Source: JAXLQL01 sp046331625
GTDB taxonomy: Bacteria > Acidobacteriota > Terriglobia > Bryobacterales > Bryobacteraceae
DNA: 64,000 bases
Direction of reading: 5' to 3'
Assembly: GCA_046331625.1 (NCBI GenBank)
Contig: JAXLQL010000004.1
Span: 248,001-312,000, forward strand
The position numbers and the translations under genes are program-made. Under the pieces are notes generated by a model. The model saw nothing but the letters and a program-made list of their open reading frames with translations. It was not told where the DNA came from and searched no databases. Below are positions 40,457-50,032 of this stretch, piece by piece (positions within the stretch are counted from its first letter, which is position 1; every line of letters starts with the position of its first letter).

Positions 40457-41644
40457 CTACGCGCGGAAAATTTCGCTTACCCGCCGCGCAACCACTCGAT
40501 GCTCGTCACCGCGCATGTTCCACACCGAGACCATGGCCTTGCCAGCGCCCAGCCCAAGAATGTGGATCGAAGGCTCGCCCTCGCGGAGTTTCTCGAGCAA
40601 TTGCGGCGAGGTCAGCTTGGCGCCCGCTTCGTTCCACTCCATCATCAGATGCGGCACTTCGTTGGCGATCACGGGCATGTGGCGCGAGAGTTTCAAGCCC
40701 GGCACCTTCTCGAGCACCGACTTCATTTCGCTCACCTTGCGATCCATGTCGCGCGCTTCGGCTTCGTGATCCACTTTGAGGTAGCGCTCCACGGCCGCGA
40801 CCATGCCCACGATCTCTTCCTTGCCCACCTTCATTCCCCGGCCCACGCCGCCAGCCGGACTCTGCGCCTGGAAACCGGCTTCGATGAGGTCCGGCCGGCC
40901 GAGCAGCAAGCCCGCCGATTGCGGTCCGCGGAGGCCCTTGCCGCCGGAGAAGGTCACGAGGTCAAACCCGTCTTTCACCACGTACTGCGTGAGGCGCTCC
41001 TTGCCGGGAACGTCGGCAGCGGCGTCATTGAACGTGGGGATGCCGTGCTTCTTCGCCACCTCCACCCACTCGGCGCGCTTGATCTTGCCATCCGGTTCGT
41101 TCTTGTTGAGGAAGAACATCATCGCGGTGCGCGGCGAGATGGCGGCTTCCAGTTCCTGCCGCGTTTCCACCGTCACCACTTTCGCCCCGGCGATCAGCAT
41201 CTGATGTTCGTAACCGCTGTGGTGGGCCTTCTGCTGGATGATTTCGAACGGCATGCCAGTGGGGTCCGGCAGTTGCTGCAGCTTCTTGGGGTCGCCCTTG
41301 GTCATGCACGCAACGGTGGCCACCGTGAACGATGCGGCGGCGCCGCCGGTGACCATCGCCGCGGGAACAGCCACGAGTTCGGCGATGCGTGCGCCGGCCT
41401 TCTTGTGGAGGTCGGGAAGTGAGATGAAGAATTGCGCAGCCTCGTCCATGGCGCGGATCACCTCGGGGGACATGATCGAGCCACCCAGTACGGTGACGGT
41501 TCCCATTCCGTTGATGACCGGTTTCACGCCCAGCCGCGTGTAGACGGATGCGTCGGCGGCGAGGCGGCCGGTGTTCTTGGCGGCGCTGGCGGCGAGCGGC
41601 GCGGCCGCGGCGGCTTTGAAGAGGTTGCGACGTGTTTGCGACAT
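40457..41644 (-). CDS. Tat-exported SelA-like PLP enzyme
   Basis: A 395-residue fold-type I PLP protein of the SelA/D-glucosaminate-6-phosphate ammonia-lyase family. It begins with a twin-arginine signal (TRRNLFKAAAAAPLAASAA). The probable Schiff-base lysine is Lys236 in TFSGGKGLRGPQSAG, preceded by FNDAAADVP. Family relatives cleave amino acids or sugar amines; a periplasmic lyase is likely but the substrate is not known. The frame is open for another 171 codons upstream, but ATG 41644 is the start that gives the signal. True selenocysteine synthase is unlikely because of the signal. Confidence 0.82.
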   Translation of the reverse strand: MSQTRRNLFKAAAAAPLAASAAKNTGRLAADASVYTRLGVKPVINGMGTVTVLGGSIMSPEVIRAMDEAAQFFISLPDLHKKAGARIAELVAVPAAMVTGGAAASFTVATVACMTKGDPKKLQQLPDPTGMPFEIIQQKAHHSGYEHQMLIAGAKVVTVETRQELEAAISPRTAMMFFLNKNEPDGKIKRAEWVEVAKKHGIPTFNDAAADVPGKERLTQYVVKDGFDLVTFSGGKGLRGPQSAGLLLGRPDLIEAGFQAQSPAGGVGRGMKVGKEEIVGMVAAVERYLKVDHEAEARDMDRKVSEMKSVLEKVPGLKLSRHMPVIANEVPHLMMEWNEAGAKLTSPQLLEKLREGEPSIHILGLGAGKAMVSVWNMRGDEHRVVARRVSEIFRA

Positions 41645-41730
41645 GCAGCGATTGTATCGGAAATTCGCTGGAGATGCCGGAGGCCGGGGTACACGGCATG
41701 CGGCAATCTGGTACGTTAGGCAAGGTAGCG

Positions 41731-42858
41731 ATGACCGTCGACACACTGACCATCGAGGGGTTCCGATCGATCCGCAAGCTCGAGAAGTTCCCGATGCGTC
41801 CGCTAAACGTGTTGATTGGGTCCAACGGAGCCGGCAAGAGCAACTTCGTGGCATTCTTCCGCCTGCTGCGAGAGCTGGTGGAGCAGCGCCTGCAACTGGC
41901 GCTCGCAAAGACCGAAGGCGGCGCCGATGGCTGCCTGTATCTCGGGCCCAAGGTGACGCAGCGGCTGTTCGCGGGGGTTTCGTTCGGACGCAACGGGTAC
42001 AAGTTCGCGCTCGAGCCTGGTTCCGGGAACCAACTCGTGTTCGCCGATGAGTCAGTGTTCTTCCGCGGCGACTACACGCGCGAACCGCGGTCGCTCGGGT
42101 CTGGTCATGCGGAAAGCAAGCTGAAAAGGTTCGCGCAGTTGAAAGACCCGGTTCCATCGTACGTGTATCAGGGAATCTCGAGCTGGGTGGTCTATCATTT
42201 CCACGACACGAGCCTGCTGTCAGGCGTGCGGCGTGAGCACGAGATCCACGACAACGAATCCCTTCGCCACGACGCTTCGAACCTGGCGGCTTTTCTCTAT
42301 CGCCTTGGAGAGACCGATCGTGGCTGTTACGAACACATCCGAGACGTAGTGAGATTGGCCGCGCCGTTTTTCGACGACTTCAAGCTGCGTCCGTCGGTGA
42401 GCGGCGCAGAGAGCCGGATCCGGCTCGAGTGGACTCAGAAAGGCTCCGACTATCCATTCCAGCCGCACCAACTTTCCGATGGGACGCTGCGGTTCATTTG
42501 CCTGGCAACAGCGCTCCTGCAGCCAGCGGCGCCCGCGACATTGATAGTTGACGAACCGGAGTTAGGGCTGCACCCATATGCGTTGGCGCTGCTCGGCGAC
42601 TTGGTGGCCAAGGCGAAGACTGCCAAGCGACAGGTTATCCTTTCTACGCAGTCGTCGCTGCTGTTGGATTGTTTCGAACCCGAAGACGTGGTGGTTGTCG
42701 AGCGTTCCGGCGCTGAATCCACGTTTCGAAGGCTCGAAGCCGCGGACTTGTCCGAGTGGCTCGACGAGTATTCGTTGGGCGAGTTGTGGCAGAAGAACAT
42801 CCTCGGCGGACGCCCGAGCGGCGATCAAGCGCGCGCCCTCGCACTGACGAGCCGGTAG
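41731..42858 (+). CDS. AAA_21 family ATPase paired with a DUF4276 protein
   Basis: A 375-residue ATPase of the COG4637 type: TLTIEGFRSIRKLEKF, Walker A GSNGAGKSN at 30-38, a LSDGTLRFICLATAL signature, Walker B LIVDEPELGLHP and switch region ILSTQSSLLLD. ATG 41731 gives the normal N-terminus; the frame extends upstream without support. With the next gene it has the ATPase/TOPRIM-like layout found in defence islands, and it is a different subfamily from the ATPase at 25158. Confidence 0.85.
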   Translation: MTVDTLTIEGFRSIRKLEKFPMRPLNVLIGSNGAGKSNFVAFFRLLRELVEQRLQLALAKTEGGADGCLYLGPKVTQRLFAGVSFGRNGYKFALEPGSGNQLVFADESVFFRGDYTREPRSLGSGHAESKLKRFAQLKDPVPSYVYQGISSWVVYHFHDTSLLSGVRREHEIHDNESLRHDASNLAAFLYRLGETDRGCYEHIRDVVRLAAPFFDDFKLRPSVSGAESRIRLEWTQKGSDYPFQPHQLSDGTLRFICLATALLQPAAPATLIVDEPELGLHPYALALLGDLVAKAKTAKRQVILSTQSSLLLDCFEPEDVVVVERSGAESTFRRLEAADLSEWLDEYSLGELWQKNILGGRPSGDQARALALTSR

Positions 42859-42871
42859 ATGCGGATCCGCG

Positions 42872-43534
42872 ATGACATTGGTGCACGTGGTGGTCGAGGG
42901 CAAAACAGAGGAATCGTTCGTCGACAGTGTGTTGGCTCCGGGTTTCTGGAGATACAACGTCGAATTGCGCCCTAAGCTGCTGGGCCGCGGGCGGGATGGT
43001 GGCCGCGTGAGCTATGAGCGCGTGCGGAAAGACGTGGAGATCTGTCTGAAGAAGCGAGACGGCTCTTACTGCACTACGTTCGTAGATTTCTACGGGCGGG
43101 CGAAGGGCTGGCCCGATGTGCCCGCGAATCTGCCGAATCTGAATAAGGCTCTCAGCCTCGAGGATGCGCTCAGGAGCGACTTCAAAGAACACTTCGACGA
43201 TCTGTGGCCCGGGAAGTGGTTCATTCCGTACATCCAACTTCACGAGTTCGAGGGACTCCTGTTCAGCGATCCGCCGGCTCTCGCGCGAAGCATTCGGCGG
43301 CCTGACCTTGCGTCGAAGTTGCAAGCGATTCGAGACGAAGTCGCGACACCGAAAGACATCGATGATGGGCCAGAGACCGCGCCTTCCAAGCGCCTCTTGA
43401 AACTGTACCCCGGCTATCGCAAAGTCAGCGACGGCACAGCCGCAGCGCAGGCAGTGGGTCTCGAGGCCATGCGCCGCGATTGCCCGCATTTTCGCGATTG
43501 GCTGCAACGCTTGCAGGCGATTGGTGCGTCATGA
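42872..43534 (+). CDS. DUF4276 TOPRIM-like protein
   Basis: A 220-residue protein with the DUF4276 pattern: VVVEGKTEESFVDSVL (Glu9), TTFVDFYGRAKGWP (Asp72), and IQLHEFEGLLFSDP at about 121-134. These acidic positions resemble a TOPRIM metal site, so a nuclease or nucleotide-processing role is proposed for the family; not proven. It begins 13 bases after the ATPase stop. Its stop overlaps the ATG of a TonB-dependent receptor (ATGA). Confidence 0.85.
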   Translation: MTLVHVVVEGKTEESFVDSVLAPGFWRYNVELRPKLLGRGRDGGRVSYERVRKDVEICLKKRDGSYCTTFVDFYGRAKGWPDVPANLPNLNKALSLEDALRSDFKEHFDDLWPGKWFIPYIQLHEFEGLLFSDPPALARSIRRPDLASKLQAIRDEVATPKDIDDGPETAPSKRLLKLYPGYRKVSDGTAAAQAVGLEAMRRDCPHFRDWLQRLQAIGAS

Positions 43535-46173
43535 ATCGAATTCGCCCTCTCGCCCTCATCCTCGCCTCCCTCATCGCCCACGCCCAATCCCTCTCCACCG
43601 GCCAAGTGCAAGGCCTCGTGGTCGACTCCACTGGATCCCCCGTCCCCAGCGCCGAGATCTCCCTGCGCAGTGAGCAGACCGGCGCCTCGCGAACCGCACG
43701 CACCACGGAAGCCGGACAGTTTCGCATCCCCGCCGTGCCGATCGGCGAGTACTCGCTGCGCGCCGAAGCGCAGGGATTCGCGCCCTACAAGATCGACTCG
43801 CTGCTCGTCTCCGTCGGCCAGACGGTTGCGCAGCGCATCGAACTCACGCCCGCCACCGTCGTCGAAAAGCTCGAGGTCAAGGCCGAGGCAGACGCGATCC
43901 AGACTACGGCCACTACTGGCGACGTCGCGCTCGGTTATGACCGCATCGAGGAAACGCCCTCGCAGAATCGCAACTACTTGAGCTTCGTTTTCGCCGCGCC
44001 TGGTATGGCGTCGTCAGCCGGATCGAACACGCAGCGCTCGGCAGCCGGCACCCGCAACGTGGCCAATGACAGCGGCTTCGTCTTCGCCGGCATGCGCGGA
44101 CGCAACAACGGCATGTCGATTGACGGCGTCGACAATCGCGACGAATTCAACGGCGGCAACCGCGTCGCCATCGGACTCGAAATGGTGCAGGAGTTCCGCG
44201 TCTCGGGCACGAGCGTGGCGGCCGAGTACGGCGGCGCAGCAGGCGGACAGGTCAACGTGGTCACGCGCTCGGGCGTCAACATCCTGCACGGCGACGCAAC
44301 TATGTTCTTCCAGAACGAAGCGATCAACGCCCGCAATCCAGAGCTCACCGTCCCGCGCAAGCAGCGTTCTCGCCGCCGCCAGCCCGGCACCTCCATCAAC
44401 GGACCCATTCGCAAAGACCGCACCTTCTACGCCACGGCGATCGAGAGCTCATGGGAAGACAGCGAAGAGTGGTCCGAGACACCGCGTGCGCTGTTGGCGC
44501 TGATCGAGCGCCGCACGGGACAGCGTGGCGTGGCAGGCTTGTTCCCTTCCAAAGGTCACGACACCGAGTTCTCGTTCAAGTTCAACCACGCGATCACGTC
44601 GCGCCACGCGCTCACCAGCCGATACGCGTTCTCGCAAGGCCGTGTGGGGAACGACGTCAACGGCGTGGACAACTTCAGCGATTGGACCAATCGCGGTTCG
44701 AGCTTCCTGCGCGACCATTCCTTCGTCGCAAGCGTGGTGTCGCTGCTTTCGAACTCGCTCGTCAACGATCTCCGCGTGCAAGTGGCGCGGCGCAGCGGAA
44801 CCATCTGGCCCAACGCACCCGGTCCAATGCACGAAGTTCCCGGCGTGATCACCGTGGGCGGCGCCTATCGCCTGGACCAGCAACGCACCGAGGATCATCG
44901 CGAATTCGTGGACAGCTTCAGCGCCACGCACGGCTCGCACTTGATCACGGCCGGCGCAAGCGTGCATTCGGTGGCGCTCGATGCGCGCGTGGCCAATCGC
45001 TTCGGCGGTGTGTTCGTGTATCCCTCGCTTGCCGATTTCGCGGCCGGCCGGTGGGACGTGCATTCGCAGGCCTTCGGGGATCCACGCACGAACTTCTCCA
45101 CGGTGCCTGTGGGCTTGTGGCTCCAGGACAAGTGGCAAGCGCGCCACGGGCTGACCGTGGAAGCAGGGCTCCGGTTCGATCGCCAATCCATGCCCGCTGT
45201 TCTTCCTCATTCGTCGAGCAACGTTGCGCCCCGCTTCGGTCTGGCGTGGCATCCGGGGTCGAAATCGTCATGGGTGTTTCGTGCCGGCACGGGACTCTTC
45301 TACGATCGCTACGCGCTCGCGTTCCTCAATGACGCCGTGCAGAAAGACGGCGTGCGCGCCTGGGAGACCTATTCCGTGGGCGGCGTGGAGAGCACGGTGC
45401 GAAGCGCGTATCGCGCGGCGGATCACTTCCCTTCCACTTACTCGATCAAATGGAGCGCGGGCTTCGAGCGTAAGCTCGACAAAGACACCACCGTTTCGGG
45501 CGAAGCGAACATCGTGCAGGGAAAGAACCTCTCGCGCATCCGGAACTACACGGGCCTGCTGCCGCCGCAGTATCTGCTCGAACAGACGGCGAAGTCGTCG
45601 TATCGAGGCGGCACGGTTACAGTGAATCGCCGGCTGGCGAAGGAATGGACGTACCTCGCCAGCTACACGGCGGGCCGCGCGCGCGACGATGCGTCGGATT
45701 TCGACGAGCATCCGCTCGATCCGCTGAATCTGCGGCGGGACTGGGCGCGATCGCGCCAGCATCAGTTGCATCGCATCGCCGCCAGCGCGCTGTTCGAGCT
45801 GCCGACCGATGACTACGGACTCGACGGACTCACGTTCGCGCCGATGTACACGTGGGGAAGCGGACGTCCGCTGAATCAGCTCGCGCTTACGGACGTGCTG
45901 CGCACCGGAGCCTATCCGATCTCGGCGCGGCCGGCGGGCGTGGGGCGGAATACGTTCTTCGGCCCGTCGATCGGGTCGTTCGATTTGCGCGTCTTCAAGC
46001 AGATCAAGGTGCGTGAAGGGCGCGCTGTGCTTTATGCGGGAGCCGAGTCATTCAACCTCTTGAACCGGACCAACGCGGTGCGCGTGAATCCCTATACGGG
46101 CGCGAATTTCCGGCAGGGAATCGAGATTGGCAACGCGCGGCAGGTGCAGTTGTTTCTAGCATTCGAGTACTGA
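43531..46173 (+). CDS. Oar-like TonB-dependent receptor with carboxypeptidase regulatory-like domain
   Basis: An 880-residue outer-membrane receptor, complete. Signal peptide (LALILASLIAHA), a carboxypeptidase regulatory-like beta domain (GQVQGLVVDSTGSPVPSAEI to GFAPYKIDSL), then plug and barrel, with GGAAGGQVNVVTRSG in the plug and barrel strands ending in QLFLAFEY. ATG 43531 overlaps the DUF4276 stop, so translation may be coupled. Ligand not predictable. The intergenic stretch after it holds two CCCGCGCATAG repeats. Confidence 0.92.
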   Translation: MNRIRPLALILASLIAHAQSLSTGQVQGLVVDSTGSPVPSAEISLRSEQTGASRTARTTEAGQFRIPAVPIGEYSLRAEAQGFAPYKIDSLLVSVGQTVAQRIELTPATVVEKLEVKAEADAIQTTATTGDVALGYDRIEETPSQNRNYLSFVFAAPGMASSAGSNTQRSAAGTRNVANDSGFVFAGMRGRNNGMSIDGVDNRDEFNGGNRVAIGLEMVQEFRVSGTSVAAEYGGAAGGQVNVVTRSGVNILHGDATMFFQNEAINARNPELTVPRKQRSRRRQPGTSINGPIRKDRTFYATAIESSWEDSEEWSETPRALLALIERRTGQRGVAGLFPSKGHDTEFSFKFNHAITSRHALTSRYAFSQGRVGNDVNGVDNFSDWTNRGSSFLRDHSFVASVVSLLSNSLVNDLRVQVARRSGTIWPNAPGPMHEVPGVITVGGAYRLDQQRTEDHREFVDSFSATHGSHLITAGASVHSVALDARVANRFGGVFVYPSLADFAAGRWDVHSQAFGDPRTNFSTVPVGLWLQDKWQARHGLTVEAGLRFDRQSMPAVLPHSSSNVAPRFGLAWHPGSKSSWVFRAGTGLFYDRYALAFLNDAVQKDGVRAWETYSVGGVESTVRSAYRAADHFPSTYSIKWSAGFERKLDKDTTVSGEANIVQGKNLSRIRNYTGLLPPQYLLEQTAKSSYRGGTVTVNRRLAKEWTYLASYTAGRARDDASDFDEHPLDPLNLRRDWARSRQHQLHRIAASALFELPTDDYGLDGLTFAPMYTWGSGRPLNQLALTDVLRTGAYPISARPAGVGRNTFFGPSIGSFDLRVFKQIKVREGRAVLYAGAESFNLLNRTNAVRVNPYTGANFRQGIEIGNARQVQLFLAFEY

Positions 46174-46293
46174 CCCGCGCATAGCCCGCGCATAGTAAGA
46201 TAAACGCATCTAAAGAACGCTCGCGGCGAAGCCGATCTTCGTTCGAGCAGCCAGCACCGGCACGCTGCTGACCGGTTCCAGGAGGAGATCCCA

Positions 46294-48399
46294 TTGCGTC
46301 GTTTCGTCTTGCTTGCGTGTCTCATTTCGTCCACGCCAGCGCTTCCGCAGACCGGCACATGCGAGGAGTGCAAGCTGGTTCCGAAGGTGCTGTGGGTGGA
46401 GTCAACGCCGGTGGTCCCGCGGGCAGGCCAGCCGGTGAGCTACAGGGTGCGCTTGGTGGGCGATCCCACCGTTTGCCGGCTGGCGCTAGGCGACAAGCAG
46501 ACGGACATGCGCCGGGTAAGCGCCGGAATCTACGCACTGGATACAGTGGCCGCAAAGGCTGACGCTGTGGACATGATGCGGCCAACGCTTGGCCAGTGGC
46601 GCGGCTACAACGGTCCGCAACTGCGGTGTTTCAACAACGCGATAGGGCAGGTGTTCACTGACGAGGTTCCGCCTGCCCGGCTCACGCGGCTGGCGCCTGA
46701 CGCGCAACGGACTGATTTCCTGGTGAACCTGGTGTTGCCGGCGGCGTACACAGGGCCGGAAGGCACGGCGTTCACGATCAACCTGCAACAGGTGGCGCGG
46801 CGCTTCTATCAAGTGATGGCCGACGATTTCGACATGCTGAACATCACGGTGATCCCGTCGTTCTACACCAATCGGTATCACGTCAACGTGAAGAACACCG
46901 TGCGCGGGCTCGGCATGACGCAGTACGACAACTCGGCCGACTACGGCAGCAAGGGCCGATTGATGGGGATCAACGTGTACCCGTCCGGCTACTTCTATGA
47001 CGGCGCGGACCAAGGCTCGATTCACGAGATCGGGCACCAGTGGATGGTGCATCCGCCATCGGGCGAGTTTCATGACAATGTCGGCGCCCATTGGCCGTTG
47101 TCGACCGTTGCCACCGGCGTGATGGGCTTCAGCGACATAACCGACGACAAGGACACGCGGGGGCAGGGTTTGCGTCTGCCGTGCATCTTCACGCCGAACA
47201 ACGGCGGGCTGCGCGGCGTGTTCTCGGCGACGTCGCCCTACAACGACTGGGAACTGTACATGATGGGTCTGATCCCACCGGGGGAAACGGGAACTCACTA
47301 TTCGTTCACCGATTCGGCGCTGTTCGACGGCTTGCGCGCGGGCCGGTGTCCGGTGACCGTGGCGGCCAACCAGATCAAGCCGGTTACCATTCAGGATTGG
47401 ATCGCCACCGCGGGTCCGCGAGTGCCGGATTCGACAACATCGCCGAAGAGTCTGCGCGTGGCCAACATACTGGTAACGCGAGAACTGGCATCGGCGGACA
47501 CGATGTCGTTCTACGACATGTTCGCGCGGCGCTTCGAAGACAAGCAGTCCCAGGTCATCGTGAAGACGGGAATCACGGCCAGTGAGGAACCGCCGTTCCT
47601 GGCGGCGACTGGCAAGCGGATGACGCTCAGCGCCCAGTTGACGTCTACCGCGCTACCTGAGATCACGTCGGTGGCCAACGGCGCCACGTTTGGCAATACC
47701 GTGGCTCCGGGCAGTTTCGCGAGCCTGTTCGGCAAGGAACTAGCGGCAGCTACGATCGGCGCGGAAAGTCTGCCTCTGCCGACGACGCTCGGCGGGGTTT
47801 CCGTGTTCGTCAACGGGCGGCGGGCGCCGCTGTACTTCGTCAGCCCAGGGCAGATCAACTTTCAGGTGCCGTGGAATCTCCCGGTCAACGAGCCTGACGT
47901 GAACGCCCTCACCAACTTCGCCCGCTATACGATGATCTCCGTTCGCGTGCAACGCGATGACCTACCGAGCAACGTCGCCCTCGTTCGGATGCAAGAGAAC
48001 TCGCCTGGGATTCTCACCTATGGCGCGGGCCTTGCCGTGGCGCAAGACGCCAATGGCCAACTGATCGGGCCCGACAATCCCGTTGCCCGCGGCGGCGTGG
48101 CGACGCTGTATCTTAGCGGCGTCAGCCGGCTGAGCGAGACGCCGGAAACCGGAGCCGCGGCTCCGTCTGACCGGTTGGTTTCGGTCACGGGCAATTACCG
48201 GGTGTCAATCGGTGGGTTGCCGGCGGAGGTCCTGTTCTTCGGCCTGACGCCGGGCCAAGTAGGGCTAGGGCAACTGAACGTTCGAATTCCGGCCACTGTC
48301 CGGGCTGGGGCTGTAGGGGTGCAGGTTTCGATCGACGGGCCGTACTTGACCTATGGGTTGGGAGTCAGCAATCTGGCGACACTCAACGTGGTGCAGTAG
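46294..48399 (+). CDS. secreted HEIGH-motif protein with C-terminal TIGR03437-type domain
   Basis: A 701-residue exported protein starting at TTG 46294 (AGGAGGA upstream), signal peptide to about 18. The N-terminal half is beta-rich; near residue 244-248 is HEIGH in SIHEIGHQWMVHPP, a zinc-protease-like HExxH with the glycine-histidine that follows in metzincin-like sites. The remaining 230 residues contain ITSVANGATFGNTVAPGSF, LFGKEL and FVSPGQINFQVPWNL, the Solibacter TIGR03437 domain. The combination suggests a surface or secreted hydrolase; activity is not shown. Confidence 0.75.
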   Translation: MRRFVLLACLISSTPALPQTGTCEECKLVPKVLWVESTPVVPRAGQPVSYRVRLVGDPTVCRLALGDKQTDMRRVSAGIYALDTVAAKADAVDMMRPTLGQWRGYNGPQLRCFNNAIGQVFTDEVPPARLTRLAPDAQRTDFLVNLVLPAAYTGPEGTAFTINLQQVARRFYQVMADDFDMLNITVIPSFYTNRYHVNVKNTVRGLGMTQYDNSADYGSKGRLMGINVYPSGYFYDGADQGSIHEIGHQWMVHPPSGEFHDNVGAHWPLSTVATGVMGFSDITDDKDTRGQGLRLPCIFTPNNGGLRGVFSATSPYNDWELYMMGLIPPGETGTHYSFTDSALFDGLRAGRCPVTVAANQIKPVTIQDWIATAGPRVPDSTTSPKSLRVANILVTRELASADTMSFYDMFARRFEDKQSQVIVKTGITASEEPPFLAATGKRMTLSAQLTSTALPEITSVANGATFGNTVAPGSFASLFGKELAAATIGAESLPLPTTLGGVSVFVNGRRAPLYFVSPGQINFQVPWNLPVNEPDVNALTNFARYTMISVRVQRDDLPSNVALVRMQENSPGILTYGAGLAVAQDANGQLIGPDNPVARGGVATLYLSGVSRLSETPETGAAAPSDRLVSVTGNYRVSIGGLPAEVLFFGLTPGQVGLGQLNVRIPATVRAGAVGVQVSIDGPYLTYGLGVSNLATLNVVQ

Positions 48400-48541
48400 G
48401 GCTGCTAGGCCGAGGTTCAGACTAGCGCGCCCAAATCGACGACACATCGCATCGCGCGGAACAGAACTTGGGTTCCGACTGGCGAGAAGAGCGAGGACCG
48501 GTCATCGGCAAGGTCCCGCTAGCGATGGCCCATCGATGCGG
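48400..48541. other. gap between the secreted protein and the parDE relic
   Basis: No gene supported. Possibly the rest of a decayed parE; nothing recognisable remains. Confidence 0.35.
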
Positions 48542-48616
48542 TTAGGGCGAGCGCTGTTTCACGATGAATCTTTGAGTTCCCCCAACAGCGTCCGGCGCGA
48601 GAGCGTAGCGGTTCAT
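48542..48616 (-). pseudogene. parE toxin N-terminal relic
   Basis: ATG 48616 overlaps the stop of the parD relic (ATGA), as in intact parDE operons. The frame reads MNRYALAPDAV, like the ParE N-terminus, and then stops after 24 codons. No further toxin sequence could be followed. Short match, so the call is tentative. Confidence 0.45.
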
Positions 48617-48860
48617 GCGCACGTTCGGCGCCGCTCCAGGGAGCGCTCCCGAAGTTCGGCAAACGCAGCCTCACCTTCGATCCCTTCCCCTCGGTCAAGA
48701 GAAGCGAGCCGCCGGTCGACTTCTGCCCGGAAGTCGCGGAGTTGAGCCCTCCGCGTCTTCTCGTGTTCTTTCGGAAGCCGCACTGCTTCGCGGACCACTT
48801 CACGAGCCGACGTAGTACCGGCCCCGTCGCAACCTTGTCTTGCGTCAACGATACGTTCAT
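48613..48860 (-). pseudogene. parD antitoxin relic with internal frameshifts
   Basis: The start MNVSLTQDKVATG (ATG 48860) is a ParD N-terminus with a small internal loss; the same DNA in a second frame gives the C-terminal ParD body SAREVVREAVRLPKEH and DRRLASLDRGEGIEGEAAFAEL. At least two shifts separate the parts, with RYYVGS in the third frame. The antitoxin would not be made. The neighbouring toxin start is also broken. Confidence 0.65.
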
Positions 48861-49004
48861 CCGGCAGCCTCAATGACTCCATCTCCGAGCCTTAAATGCA
48901 ATGTCAAATAACATCCAGCTTCGGTATCAAGTCGAATGCGACGACGCCCAGCCTTGATCCCTCGCACGAATCGATGAGCCTTCCCCAAGCGTTACAATAC
49001 CTCG

Positions 49005-49760
49005 ATGTCTCACCCCAAAGTCGCCGTCGTCACCGGCGCCGGAAGCGGCATCGGCCGCGCAGCCGCACTCGGACTCCACCAAGCGGGCTTCGCTATAGTC
49101 CTCGCCGGACGCCGCCCCGCCGAGCTCGACCGGACAGCCTCCATGACCGTCCATCCCGGACCCGCCGTCCTCGCCGTCCCCACCGACGTCAGCAATCGCC
49201 AGTCGGTACGCGACTTGTTCGCCAAGGTCCACGAAGCGTTCGGACGGATCGACGTGCTCTTCAACAACGCCGGCATGGGCGCACCCGCCATTCCAATGGA
49301 GGACCTCACCTACGAGCAGTGGACCGCCGTTGTCGACGTAAACCTCACCGGCGTCTTTCTCTGCGCCCAAGAGGCGATCCGCATGATGAAGGCGCAGAAC
49401 CCACGCGGCGGCCGCATCATCAACAACGGATCCATTTCGGCGTACACTCCGCGTCCGTTCTCGGCGCCCTACACCGCCACCAAGCACGCCGTCACAGGAC
49501 TCACGAAGTCCATCTCGCTCGACGGCCGGCCGTTCGACATCGCCTGCAGCCAGATCGACATCGGCAACGCGGCGACGGAGATGACCGAGCGCATGAACGC
49601 CGGAGTTCCGCAAGCCAACGGATCCGTCATGGTGGAGCCGCGCATGAACGTGCGCCATGTGGCGGATGCCGTGGTCTACATGGCTACGCTTCCGCTCGAT
49701 GCCAATGTGCAGTTCATGACTGTAATGGCCACCAAGATGCCGTTCATCGGACGGGGCTAG
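49005..49760 (+). CDS. SDR family oxidoreductase
   Basis: A 251-residue short-chain dehydrogenase/reductase. VAVVTGAGSGIGRAAAL near the start is the NAD(P) site, NNAG at about 87-90, the catalytic serine in NNGSISAYTPRP, and the YTATK tyrosine-lysine pair. The substrate is unknown. Its stop codon is inside the terminal repeat of the MITE-like element that follows, so the element may have inserted at, or just after, its 3' end. Confidence 0.88.
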   Translation: MSHPKVAVVTGAGSGIGRAAALGLHQAGFAIVLAGRRPAELDRTASMTVHPGPAVLAVPTDVSNRQSVRDLFAKVHEAFGRIDVLFNNAGMGAPAIPMEDLTYEQWTAVVDVNLTGVFLCAQEAIRMMKAQNPRGGRIINNGSISAYTPRPFSAPYTATKHAVTGLTKSISLDGRPFDIACSQIDIGNAATEMTERMNAGVPQANGSVMVEPRMNVRHVADAVVYMATLPLDANVQFMTVMATKMPFIGRG

Positions 49761-50032
49761 CAGCCCGTGGCTAAAGTCCCGTGGGCCGCGCGGCGCGGGA
49801 TCTGTGCCCGCAGACGAGGCGCGAGGAGGAAGCGATGCCGGTCCATCTCGAGCGACGAGTAACGAAGTATGCGGGCACAAACCCCGGCTGCCCAAAGGGT
49901 TGCGGCGGCATGGGGCCATCTGCCTCGTTGTGGCTCCTGTAAGATGGCCCGCATCGAATGCGTCGCCGACGCCTCGCATCTGGCCCCATGGCGCTCGCAA
50001 CGCGACCCACGCGACTTTAGCCACGGGCTGCT
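49759..50032. mobile_element. MITE-like element, copy 1 (20-bp terminal inverted repeats)
   Basis: A 274-bp unit bounded by AGCAGCCCGTGGCTAAAGTC (49759-49778) and its exact reverse complement (50013-50032). No protein is encoded. A second copy in the same direction is at 50821-51087 and shares most of the interior (for example ATGCGGGCACAAACCCCGGC and GCCTCGCATCTGGCCCCATG). Size, perfect inverted ends and lack of a transposase fit a non-autonomous element mobilised in trans. It runs into the 3' end of a neighbouring minus-strand gene. Confidence 0.75.

Noticed and set aside
48519..48860. 113-residue minus-strand frame as an intact gene
   Set aside because: Only its first residues match ParD; the rest is an out-of-frame reading of the parD body.
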